In this document: piece by piece, positions 1 to 5,814 of the stretch
How the letters are laid out: each line of letters begins with the position of its first letter
How positions within the stretch are numbered: position 1 is the stretch's first letter
Assembly (NCBI GenBank): GCA_964648465.1
Contig: CAZYMU010000061.1
Span: 1 to 6,947, forward strand
Length of the DNA stretch: 6,947 nucleotides
Reading direction: 5' to 3'
Source of the DNA: Aminicenans sp964648465
GTDB taxonomy: Bacteria > Acidobacteriota > Aminicenantia > Aminicenantales > Aminicenantaceae
Made by a program: the position numbers and the translations under genes
The notes under the pieces: generated by a model
Told to the model about the DNA's origin: nothing
Seen by the model: only the letters and a program-made list of their open reading frames with translations
Database searches by the model: none

Positions 1-190
1 CTGCCACAGCTATGAATATTTCTACGCCTTTTTTCTCAAAAGATTTTAAAAGTTTAACTGTCCTCTCAGGCGAGCGGTGAGCAGAGGTAATTTCCAATTC
101 AAAAGGGACTTCAAATTCTCTCAAGACTCCCAATGCTTCCTTGACAACATCAAAGTCCGATTCGCTTCCTAAAAAAATTGCAAGTTTCAT
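1..190 (-). CDS. purE: PurE, N5-carboxyaminoimidazole ribonucleotide mutase (5' part, runs off left edge)
   Basis: This is the N-terminal part of PurE, which converts N5-CAIR to CAIR (class I) in cytosolic de novo purine synthesis. Sixty-three codons are visible; the family is usually about 160-170 residues, so roughly 100 are missing beyond the window edge. The start MKLAIFLGSESDFDVV carries the family's GS-x-SD phosphate-binding loop (residues 8-12). SAHRSPER (36-43) matches the class I signature SAHRTPE, and H38 corresponds to the conserved His45 of the E. coli enzyme. The start is fixed by a TGATG overlap: the A of this ATG is the last base of the purD stop codon, so translation is probably coupled to purD. 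The visible part does not fully separate class I (mutase) from class II (AIR carboxylase), but the neighbourhood and sequence favour class I. A PurK partner is not in the window. Confidence 0.93.
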   Translation of the reverse strand, partial: MKLAIFLGSESDFDVVKEALGVLREFEVPFELEITSAHRSPERTVKLLKSFEKKGVEIFIAVA

Positions 191-1467
191 CAATCTTCCT
201 CTCTTTTGGCACCGATATCGCGGCGGTAATGCATAGCCTCAAAATAAATCTTAGAAATGGAATCGTAAATCTTGTTCATGGTTTCTTTCAATGTTCTTTC
301 AGACGCACATACTCCCAGTACTCTTCCTCCGCTGGTATAGTATTTTCCATTTTCCAACTTTGTTCCTGCATGGAAAATTGTGAGGCCTGAAATTTCCAAG
401 GCTTCTTTTAAACCTTCAATCCTCTTATTTTTCTCGTATTTTGTGGGGTATCCTCCAGAAGCGACAATGACACAAGCAGAAGGTTTATTGCTCCACTCAA
501 ATGCATTTTTTATGACATTTCCCTCTACTGATGCAAGAAGGATATCTACAAGGTCACTCTTCATCCTGAGCATCTGAGGCTGAGTCTCCGGGTCCCCGAA
601 ACGGCAATTATATTCAAGGACTTTAGGGCCTTTTTCAGTCAGCATTAAACCCACATAAAGGGCACCCATATATTTTCTTCCCTCTTCAAGCATTCTGGTG
701 ATTGTGGGGAAAATAATGCTCTTGATAATTTCTTGAAACATTTTCTGGTCAATAAAGGGGGATGGAGAGATTGCACCCATACCACCAGTATTAGGCCCTT
801 TGTCTCCATCAAAAACAGACTTGTGATCCATAGTTGTTACAAAAGGAGAGAGCTTTGCACCGTCTGTTACAACGATAAATGAAGCCTCCTTCCCTCTCAA
901 GAATTCCTCAATGACAATCTTATTGCCTGCATCACCAAATTTCTTTTCCTCCATTATAGTAACCACTGCTGCTTCTGCCTTCTTTTTGCCCCTGCATATT
1001 ATAGCCCCTTTTCCTGCTGCTAAGCCGTCTGCCTTGACAACCAGAGGAAAAGGTATATCCCCTGAAGCTAAAATCTTTTTTGCCTGTCCGGGTGATTCTG
1101 CAATTTTGTACTTTCCTGTTGGAATTTTATGGCGATCCATAAACTGTTTGGAAAACACCTTGCTTCCCTCAAGCTCAGCAGCATTCTTCCTGGGCCCAAA
1201 AATTTTCAAACCTTTCTTTTCAAACTCATCTACGATCCCGAGAGTTAATGGGAGCTCTGGCCCAACAACTGTCAAATCAATATTTATACGAGAAGCAAAA
1301 TCTGTAAGACCATTAATATCATCGGCATTCAAAGGAACATTTTCTGCGATGCTCATGGTTCCGGGATTACCTGGAGCGCAGTAAAGCTTTTTTAGCCGGG
1401 GACTCTGAGCTATTTTCCAGGCAAGAGCGTGTTCTCTTCCTCCAGACCCTACAATCATTATTTTCAT
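190..1467 (-). CDS. purD: PurD, phosphoribosylamine--glycine ligase (GAR synthetase)
   Basis: This ATP-grasp ligase joins glycine to 5-phosphoribosylamine to give GAR, the second step of purine synthesis. At 425 residues it is full length for the family. The N-terminal domain starts MKIMIVGSGGREHALAWKIA (nucleotide-binding-like glycine loop 7-13), followed by VVGPELPLTLGIVDEF (67-82). The ATP-grasp domain begins near residue 100, with KADGLAAGKGAIIC (145-158). TTMDHKSVFDGDKGPNTGGM (211-230) is the PurD signature, and EYNCRFGDPETQ (285-296) supplies the metal and ATP ligands E285 and N287. The C-terminal domain has the usual GRVLGV (381-386) and MHYRRDIG (412-419) blocks. Upstream of the ATG is AGAGGAAATTAAA, a reasonable ribosome binding site. 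A 63-base gap separates it from glyA, and its stop codon shares one base with the purE start. No key residue appears to be missing. Confidence 0.97.
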   Translation of the reverse strand: MKIMIVGSGGREHALAWKIAQSPRLKKLYCAPGNPGTMSIAENVPLNADDINGLTDFASRINIDLTVVGPELPLTLGIVDEFEKKGLKIFGPRKNAAELEGSKVFSKQFMDRHKIPTGKYKIAESPGQAKKILASGDIPFPLVVKADGLAAGKGAIICRGKKKAEAAVVTIMEEKKFGDAGNKIVIEEFLRGKEASFIVVTDGAKLSPFVTTMDHKSVFDGDKGPNTGGMGAISPSPFIDQKMFQEIIKSIIFPTITRMLEEGRKYMGALYVGLMLTEKGPKVLEYNCRFGDPETQPQMLRMKSDLVDILLASVEGNVIKNAFEWSNKPSACVIVASGGYPTKYEKNKRIEGLKEALEISGLTIFHAGTKLENGKYYTSGGRVLGVCASERTLKETMNKIYDSISKIYFEAMHYRRDIGAKREED

Positions 1468-1530
1468 TTTAATTTCCTCTTCCCTTAATCATTTTGGCAA
1501 AAAAGGGGTTAACCGTCAATAAAAACGGGA

Positions 1531-2967
1531 TTATTGATTATTTCCTAAGTTTTTGACTAATTTCTCTATTAAACCTGGGCCGTGCAGAAGACTCTTTATT
1601 ATTTTCGAGGCGATAGAAATTGCTTTCTCTGGAGGAAGACAGAATTTCATCTGGAGGAAATTCTGGCGGAATTTTTTCGTTTCCTCTTTGACATTTCTGT
1701 TTTTTATAACAACATCCGCAATCAACCCTGAAAGAACGTCAAAATCTTCCTTGTTCATCCCGAAACGCGTCATCTCTTGAACTCCCATCCTTATCCCACT
1801 CGGGACAAGGAAAGTTTCATCATCCGGTAGTGCCTGGTAATTAATCAGGATATTGTTCTCTTCAAGACGGCGGGCAACTTCCATTCCAGGGCCATATTCT
1901 TTGATTCGGATCAGAACTTGATGGGTTTCGGTGAAACCATCTGCTTCATCTCCTTCAACTGGAATCCCTTTATCCTTCAAGGCGCTGGCAAAAGCCTTGG
2001 CATTGCTGCAGACTTTTTCCTGGTATTCTTCTTTAAATTCGTTCATTTCATAGGCAGCCATCAGAAGAGCAAGCAGTGTGCCGAGGTGATGATTGCTTGT
2101 TGACCCTGGAAATGCTCTGCTTCTTATGTCCAGCCATAATTTGCGCAAAGGGCTGCCTTTTGGAAAATTGCCTATAATCAGGCCTCGTTGAGGGCCAAAA
2201 AAGGTCTTGTGTGTACTCCCGGTTACACAATTAGCTCCTTCTTCCAGAGGCTTCTGGAATGCTCCGTATAGCCCTAAAACATGTGCCATATCATACATGA
2301 TAACAGGTTTGATTTCCCAGTCCTTAACCAGGTTGTAAACAAAGCTCACGGGTTCTTGATAAATAAACATACTTTTGCCAAATACAATAAGTTCAGGTTT
2401 GTAGAATTCCACAAGTTCGCCGAGTTTCTCAAGGTCTGGCTTGTAAGGATTTTCCTTTAAAACAGGAAAACTTATAACATTTTCTTTTCCTGTATCCGGA
2501 TTTTCAATTACATAATTGAAAAGAGATCCCATGGGCTGAGAGCTAAGATGACCGCCCTTGGTCAAATCATTATTCATGACCAGCTTCATCTTCCTCATAG
2601 GCTGTCCTTCGGGACGATTGCGATTAAGGAATCGAACCATAGCCTTGAACAGTACCTCGTTTGCCATCTGCCCGCTTATAGGCCTTAATTCCACTTCGCT
2701 GCATCCAAAGAAACGCCTGATCTCAGCTTTCGCCTCCTCCTCAACATCTTTAATAAGATCTATTCCTTGATAAAAATAGATTTCATTTCCTTTCATTGTC
2801 CTGTGTTCTGCATACCGTCCAGAGGGATCGGAAATCTCACACATTTTTACTAATAGTGATGGAGTCGATTCTGAAGGAATAAGATTAAAACATTCACTCT
2901 GTCTCCAGTAATTATTTTCCTCAATTCTTTGAGATAATGATTTGATTTTTTCATAAAATGAAGACAT
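1531..2967 (-). CDS. glyA: Divergent serine hydroxymethyltransferase family protein (GlyA-like, PLP enzyme)
   Basis: This is a PLP-dependent fold-type I enzyme of the SHMT family, expected to interconvert serine and glycine with transfer of a one-carbon unit to tetrahydrofolate. Numbering here is from the upstream ATG at 2985 (484 residues). Visible family blocks are NLIPSES (34-40), RYAEHRT (57-63), PISGQMAN (102-109), YDMAHVLGLYGA (231-242), the PLP-lysine block GSTHKTFFGPQRG (256-268, K260) and SGIRMG (396-401, R399 for the substrate carboxylate). The start at 2967 is preferred because AGGAG lies 8 bases before it. The ATG at 2985 overlaps the rpiB stop as ATGA but has no clear Shine-Dalgarno sequence. 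At 478-484 residues it is about 60 longer than typical bacterial GlyA (about 415-420). Several canonical motifs are altered: SENY reads SEST, GPRGG reads GPQRG, and the glycine-rich FPGGQGGP reads FPGSTSNH. Family membership is sure; the exact substrate is less so. Confidence 0.88.
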   Translation of the reverse strand: MSSFYEKIKSLSQRIEENNYWRQSECFNLIPSESTPSLLVKMCEISDPSGRYAEHRTMKGNEIYFYQGIDLIKDVEEEAKAEIRRFFGCSEVELRPISGQMANEVLFKAMVRFLNRNRPEGQPMRKMKLVMNNDLTKGGHLSSQPMGSLFNYVIENPDTGKENVISFPVLKENPYKPDLEKLGELVEFYKPELIVFGKSMFIYQEPVSFVYNLVKDWEIKPVIMYDMAHVLGLYGAFQKPLEEGANCVTGSTHKTFFGPQRGLIIGNFPKGSPLRKLWLDIRSRAFPGSTSNHHLGTLLALLMAAYEMNEFKEEYQEKVCSNAKAFASALKDKGIPVEGDEADGFTETHQVLIRIKEYGPGMEVARRLEENNILINYQALPDDETFLVPSGIRMGVQEMTRFGMNKEDFDVLSGLIADVVIKNRNVKEETKKFRQNFLQMKFCLPPEKAISIASKIIKSLLHGPGLIEKLVKNLGNNQ

Positions 2968-2985
2968 TGTATTAACTCCTCTCAT
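2968..2985 (-). promoter_or_regulatory. rpiB/glyA junction: ATGA overlap plus a strong ribosome binding site deciding the glyA start
   Basis: Read on the minus strand the junction is ATGAGAGGAGTTAATACA, then ATG. The first ATG (2985-2983) overlaps the rpiB TGA by the classic ATGA arrangement. The internal GAGAGGAG is a near-ideal Shine-Dalgarno sequence, 8 bases before the second in-frame ATG at 2967. The second start is therefore the better choice, and the first ATG would add only six residues (MRGVNT). Confidence 0.7.
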
Positions 2986-3446
2986 GAAATTCTCTGCGAT
3001 TTAAAATTTATCTCTTCTAACTTGAGGATTTTTTCGATCCTCCTTTGATGTCTTCCCTTATCAAAGTCGGTGTCAAGCCAAATGCTGACTATATGAATAG
3101 CCTCATCCAAGGGGAGAACTCTTCCCCCCAGAGTCAAACAGTTTGAATTGTTATGACTCCTACTCATCTCCGCCATGTACTCATCATAACAGGGAGTTGC
3201 CCTAATACCTTTATGCTTGTTAGCAACTATAGCCATCCCAAGGCCTGTGCCGCAGATGAGAATAGCACGGTCAAAGTTGCCCTGGATCATTTCATTTATA
3301 GCTTTTTCAGCGTAATCCACATAATCCACTCTTTCACCATGGTTGCAGCCAAAATCTTTGTGTGTTATCCCTCTTTCAGCAAGATATGCAATAACCCCGT
3401 TTTTTAGCTCAAATCCTGCATGATCAGAGGCTAGTGCGATATTCAT
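2982..3446 (-). CDS. rpiB: RpiB, ribose-5-phosphate isomerase B
   Basis: This cytosolic LacAB/RpiB-family aldose-ketose isomerase interconverts ribose-5-phosphate and ribulose-5-phosphate and so feeds PRPP synthesis. At 154 residues it is the usual length. It begins MNIALASDHAGFELK, with D8-H9 of the phosphate and ring-opening site. It carries ERVDYVDYAEKA (38-49), where the family usually reads DYPDYA. The catalytic-cysteine block is ILICGTGLGMAIVANKHKGI (62-81), with C65, G66 and T67 aligning with C66-G67-T68 of E. coli RpiB. H98-N99 lies in SRSHNNSN and RHQRR is at 132-136. A strong ribosome binding site, TTAGGAGGGCATT, precedes the ATG. Its stop overlaps the first possible glyA ATG. The rpiB-glyA pairing recurs in many bacteria. 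Just upstream is the repeat-bounded relic, whose left repeat ends next to the ribosome binding site, so the native promoter or link to ctpA may have been altered. Confidence 0.96.
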   Translation of the reverse strand: MNIALASDHAGFELKNGVIAYLAERGITHKDFGCNHGERVDYVDYAEKAINEMIQGNFDRAILICGTGLGMAIVANKHKGIRATPCYDEYMAEMSRSHNNSNCLTLGGRVLPLDEAIHIVSIWLDTDFDKGRHQRRIEKILKLEEINFKSQRIS

Positions 3447-3459
3447 AATGCCCTCCTAA
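3447..3459 (-). promoter_or_regulatory. Strong ribosome binding site of rpiB
   Basis: On the minus strand TTAGGAGGGCATT lies directly before the rpiB ATG. AGGAGG is a full match to the anti-Shine-Dalgarno sequence, with about 5 bases of spacing. The first copy of the 84-bp repeat starts only 2-3 bases upstream of it, so the relic begins at the very edge of the translation-initiation region. Confidence 0.75.
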
Positions 3460-3461
3460 CC

Positions 3462-3545
3462 TGGATTATTCATAAAAATTGCTGATAAGTCATAACAAAC
3501 AAAACCAGTTATAATCGTTCTCCGAGGAATCCTCAGAACTAGTTT
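3462..3545. repeat. 84-bp direct repeat, copy 1
   Basis: This copy begins TGGATTATTCATAAAAATTG and ends GAACTAGTTT. Compared base by base it is identical to 3725-3808 over all 84 bases, and identity stops at both edges (flanks C/T on the left, ATCC/GGTA on the right). It is AT-rich and contains a TATAAT hexamer at 3510-3515 and a stem-loop at 3517-3539. The period to copy 2 is 263 bases. Confidence 0.97.
3517..3539. terminator. Stem-loop inside repeat copy 1 (possible weak terminator or end structure)
   Basis: GTTCT and AGAAC form a 5-bp outer stem and GAGG with CCTC a 4-bp inner stem around an AAT loop, with a two-base CC bulge on the left arm. The plus-strand downstream sequence is TAGTTT, a poor U-tract, and the minus strand has none. 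The structure is clear; a terminator role is only a guess. Confidence 0.4.
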
Positions 3546-3549
3546 ATCC

Positions 3550-3588
3550 TATATCATATCAATGATATAATTTAAATCTATTATATCA
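3550..3588. repeat. Overlapping AT-rich palindromes in the relic
   Basis: TATATCAT (3550-3557) pairs with ATGATATA (3562-3569) across a 4-base loop. Overlapping this, TGATATAAT (3563-3571) pairs with ATTATATCA (3580-3588) across an 8-base loop. The middle segment can therefore adopt either of two hairpins. It could be a transposase or regulator binding region, or simply AT-rich element DNA. No function can be assigned. Confidence 0.6.
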
Positions 3589-3758
3589 GCAATTTTCACC
3601 TTACAGGCGAGCCGATCTTACCGCATCTGCTTCGTTACAACGCATTCGTGGTGAAGGACCACAACTTCATGCGCTATGCCTTGCATCTGCAGCAAGCTCG
3701 ACTCGTGAATAACCCACGTGCACTTGGATTATTCATAAAAATTGCTGATAAGTCATAA
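3576..3758 (+). pseudogene. Possible C-terminal remnant of an element-encoded protein (start-less open frame)
   Basis: A 60-codon plus-strand frame runs from just after a stop at 3573-3575 to a TAA at 3756-3758 without a credible start. Its most protein-like part reads NAFVVKDHNFMRYALHLQQ, and it ends ALGLFIKIADKS. The last 10-11 codons lie inside repeat copy 2; copy 1 holds the same final codons behind a different upstream sequence that begins with a stop. This fits the 3' end of a lost transposase or other element gene followed by a hairpin. I do not recognise the family, and chance openness over 60 codons is possible. The opposite strand has a 33-codon open stretch over the same bases, so strand assignment is also uncertain. 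Confidence 0.3.
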
Positions 3759-3808
3759 CAAACAAAACCAGTTATAATCGTTCTCCGAGGAATCCTCAGA
3801 ACTAGTTT
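3725..3808. repeat. 84-bp direct repeat, copy 2
   Basis: This is identical to 3462-3545 with no mismatch. It ends 24 bases from the ctpA stop codon. The sequence just before it (CACGTGCACT) differs from that before copy 1. An imperfect mirror of its first bases lies immediately to its left: GTGAATAACCC at 3705-3715 against GGATTATTCAT at 3726-3736. Two element-like ends therefore face away from each other here across about 10 bases. Confidence 0.97.
3780..3802. terminator. Stem-loop inside repeat copy 2 (possible ctpA-distal terminator or end structure)
   Basis: This is the same bulged 5+4-bp hairpin as in copy 1, centred on GAGGAATCCTC. It lies 31 bases beyond the ctpA stop on the transcribed minus strand and 21 bases beyond the TAA of the plus-strand remnant frame, so it sits where a terminator of either could be. 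Neither strand has a proper U-run after it. Confidence 0.35.
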
Positions 3809-3832
3809 GGTATCATTGAAATCCAACTGCCA

Positions 3833-5413
3833 TTACATCCCTTTATCTGCTACCAGGGTCTCGGCTTCCGGCATACATTCTATTGCCTTCAATATCCAGG
3901 GATCGCTCTTGCGGAAAACTTTCATCCCCTCGTCAATTCCCCAGAGGAATGTAAAAATTTCCCTCTTGAGTTCCCTCTTTATCTCCTTTTGAGCATTTTC
4001 AAACTCGTCTGAATCATATGAAATCTTATTTTCTTTTAAATAATATTTAAAATCCTCCAATACTTCAGAATCTATATTAAAATTTCTGGTGACTATTTTT
4101 TTTGTACTGGGATCATTAATTAACAATGATTGTTCACCAGGGAAGATCATGCGTTTTGCTAAAGGGGTTTTCTTATTTACAAGTTTTCTTACATAAGAGA
4201 AATATGCTCCCTTAAACAGCAGCTTAGAGGTCAGTAGCTTGTATGTGAATTCAACCTTATAATCCGGAGATATTCCTCCCTGTCCGAAAACCTTTCTTCC
4301 TTTTGCTGTATACTTCACTTCCCTTTTTTCCTCAGGGACATTGTTTTTGAACAGTAAATAGTCTTCAATGTTTGAATAATCCCTCTGGATGGACCTCCCG
4401 CTTGGCGTAAAATATTTGGCTGTACTCAAAGCAATCGCAGAATTCGGAGACAATGGGAAAAGTGTTTGAACAAGTCCTTTTCCCCAAGAATTCTCACCCA
4501 CAATTAATCCTCGATCGTTATCCTTAACGGCCCCGCTGACAATCTCAGGAGCACTGGCAGTCCCTTCGTTTATTAAAATCACAAGTGGTATATCCTCATA
4601 TTGATTATCACGTCTGGCATAGAATGCACTGTTGTAATATCGTTTTCTTCCCTTGATTGAAACTATGAGAGATCCCCTGGGTAAAAATTCGTCTGAAAGC
4701 TCTATTGACTGGGCAAGAGTCCCGCCGCCGTTCAATCTTAGATCAAGAATTAGCTGCTTCATCCCTTGTTTTTCAAGGAATTCCATCTTCTCTTCAAATT
4801 CTTTGGTTGTAGTCTCTGCGAAATTTCGTATAGAAATGTATCCGATATCGCCCTTTATCATAAAGGCATAAGGAACACTGTGGAGAGGTATCTCTTCTCT
4901 AATTATTGTCAGGTCCAGTGGTTTATCCAGTCCAATCCGCACTATCGTAATGTTGACTTCAGTTCCCTTAAGGCCCCTCAGTTTCTGCATTGCTTCAAAG
5001 CTTGAAATAGGTTTTGTGCTTTCTCCGTTGATATGTGTAATAAAATCACCTGCCTGAATGCCAAGCCTGTAGGCAGGGGTCCCCTCAATAGGAGTAATGA
5101 CAACTATACGATCCTCCTGTTTCTGAATCATAATACCCAACCCACAATATTTCCCTTTATATTCCTCTTTCATGGTTGAAAAATTCTTAGGATCAAGAAA
5201 ATAAGAATGCGGGTCCAAAGTCTGAAGCATCCCTTTAATTGAAGAATTAACTAGCTCCTCATTGTCAATTTCCTTGAAATAATTCTCTTGAATCAACGAG
5301 CTAATAGAATATATTTTCTTCAAGGATTGAGTCCACACATCCTCTTCCCAAGTAAAAAGCACAACGAGTGCAAAGAATAAAATAAGAAAAAGGGCTGCTC
5401 TTTTTTTCATCAT
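3833..5413 (-). CDS. ctpA: S41-family C-terminal processing (tail-specific) peptidase, membrane-anchored
   Basis: This is a CtpA/Prc-type serine protease of the cell envelope, which trims or degrades proteins from their C-termini. It has 526 residues. An N-terminal signal-anchor (hydrophobic 6-20 after MMKKR) has no obvious cleavage site. A helical region (28-85) is followed by a PDZ domain (about 88-165, starting at YCGLGIMI). The S41 protease core follows, with LILDLRLNGGGTL (221-233) and the nucleophile block INEGTASAPEIVSGAV (281-296). The catalytic pair is S287 and K312 (in SWGKGLVQT), 25 apart as in B. subtilis CtpB, and Q316 is the third conserved residue. YFTPSGRSIQ (334-343) closes the core. 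The tail, from about 390 to 526, is a charged extension longer than in small CtpA enzymes. ATG codons stand in tandem at 5413 and 5410; GGGAAG lies better spaced for the second. It is divergent from tatA. Confidence 0.94.
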   Translation of the reverse strand: MMKKRAALFLILFFALVVLFTWEEDVWTQSLKKIYSISSLIQENYFKEIDNEELVNSSIKGMLQTLDPHSYFLDPKNFSTMKEEYKGKYCGLGIMIQKQEDRIVVITPIEGTPAYRLGIQAGDFITHINGESTKPISSFEAMQKLRGLKGTEVNITIVRIGLDKPLDLTIIREEIPLHSVPYAFMIKGDIGYISIRNFAETTTKEFEEKMEFLEKQGMKQLILDLRLNGGGTLAQSIELSDEFLPRGSLIVSIKGRKRYYNSAFYARRDNQYEDIPLVILINEGTASAPEIVSGAVKDNDRGLIVGENSWGKGLVQTLFPLSPNSAIALSTAKYFTPSGRSIQRDYSNIEDYLLFKNNVPEEKREVKYTAKGRKVFGQGGISPDYKVEFTYKLLTSKLLFKGAYFSYVRKLVNKKTPLAKRMIFPGEQSLLINDPSTKKIVTRNFNIDSEVLEDFKYYLKENKISYDSDEFENAQKEIKRELKREIFTFLWGIDEGMKVFRKSDPWILKAIECMPEAETLVADKGM

Positions 5414-5414
5414 A

Positions 5415-5458
5415 CTTCCCAGGGTGTAAATACTACCAGAGCCTATAAGGATTGTAAA
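5415..5458 (-). promoter_or_regulatory. Candidate promoter of ctpA with ribosome binding site
   Basis: On the minus strand TTTACA (5458-5453), a 17-base spacer and TAGTAT (5435-5430) make a plausible sigma70-type promoter. GGGAAG at 5420-5415 is the likely ribosome binding site. The implied leader is only about 10 bases, which is short, so the true start of transcription may lie further upstream. Confidence 0.4.
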
Positions 5459-5465
5459 GTAAAGG

Positions 5466-5494
5466 TTGACTTATCCAGGGCAAACGGATATATT
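5466..5494 (+). promoter_or_regulatory. Sigma70-type promoter of the tatA-tatC unit
   Basis: TTGACT (5466-5471), a 17-base spacer and TATATT (5489-5494) closely match the -35/-10 consensus with ideal spacing. Transcription would begin near 5501, giving a leader of about 35 AT-rich bases before the tatA ATG. It lies between the divergent ctpA and tatA starts with no competing open frame of interest. Confidence 0.7.
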
Positions 5495-5535
5495 TTCATA
5501 GCAATAACACTTAATAATAACCGCTAAAAAAGAAA

Positions 5536-5814
5536 ATGTTTGGAAGCATTGGATTTCCGGAAATAATTGTTATTCTTGCTATTGCACTTCTTGTCTTTGG
5601 GCCAAAAAAACTTCCTGAAGTTGGGAAGTCCTTAGGAAGAGCCCTCAGAGAATTCCGGAAAACTTCTGACGAAATCAAGGAAAGAATTGAAGAAGAAATC
5701 CAGGCTGAAGAATTCAAAGACATTAAAGAGGAAATTAACGAAGTTGAAAAAGATGTAAAAAAAGAAATTCATAAGGACGAAAAAGATAATGAGGAAGGGG
5801 AAAAAATCTCCTGA
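5536..5814 (+). CDS. tatA: TatA/TatB-family twin-arginine translocase subunit
   Basis: This small inner-membrane component of the Tat pathway exports folded proteins bearing RR signal peptides. Its 92 residues show the complete family plan. A short N-terminus with a polar Glu in the membrane segment (MFGSIGFPE) leads into a hydrophobic helix (about 7-20) and the FGPKKLPE hinge (21-28). An amphipathic helix (GKSLGRALREFRK, 30-42) is followed by a highly charged Glu/Lys tail to the end that looks helical or coiled-coil. The GP-KKLP hinge and Glu9 are seen in both TatB and TatA relatives, so TatA versus TatB cannot be settled. As the only small subunit here it may do both jobs in a minimal TatAC system. 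The Shine-Dalgarno sequence is weak (AAAAAAGAAA). The 3' end overlaps tatC by 26 bases. Confidence 0.92.
   Translation: MFGSIGFPEIIVILAIALLVFGPKKLPEVGKSLGRALREFRKTSDEIKERIEEEIQAEEFKDIKEEINEVEKDVKKEIHKDEKDNEEGEKIS

Larger units (their letters stand above)
3460..3808. mobile_element. Relic of an insertion element or MITE bounded by 84-bp direct repeats, between ctpA and rpiB
   Basis: Most of the 386-base gene-free gap is a composite: an 84-bp repeat, a 179-bp middle (3546-3724), and a second identical copy of the repeat. Bases 3601-3720 are about 52% GC, against about 32% in the repeat, so the two parts differ in origin or constraint. CCTGGATTATTCA at the left (3460-3472) is mirrored imperfectly by the complement of 3704-3718 (CGTGGGTTATTCACG), as the terminal inverted repeats of a roughly 259-bp element would be. 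No matching target duplication is visible next to those ends. The ends resemble, from memory only, those of IS1380-type elements; the family is uncertain. No complete transposase is present. It most likely inserted between ctpA and rpiB, which otherwise read as neighbours in one leftward unit. Confidence 0.5.

Noticed and set aside
911..1384. Plus-strand 157-codon open frame
   Set aside because: It lies wholly antisense to purD, whose motifs are complete. It has no family motif, so it is a shadow frame.
1513..1528. Small inverted repeat CCGT/ACGG between glyA and purD, as a terminator
   Set aside because: It has only a 4-bp stem with an 8-base loop and no adjoining U-run. The genes appear to be one unit.
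3462..3808. CRISPR-like array from two identical repeats
   Set aside because: There are only two repeats, each 84 bp long, with a 179-bp spacer that itself contains inverted copies of repeat sequence. There are no cas genes. This fits a mobile-element relic rather than an array.
3462..3808. 84-bp repeats as target-site duplications of one insertion
   Set aside because: Target duplications are typically 2-14 bp. An 84-bp duplication is far outside that range, and element-like ends lie within the repeat itself.
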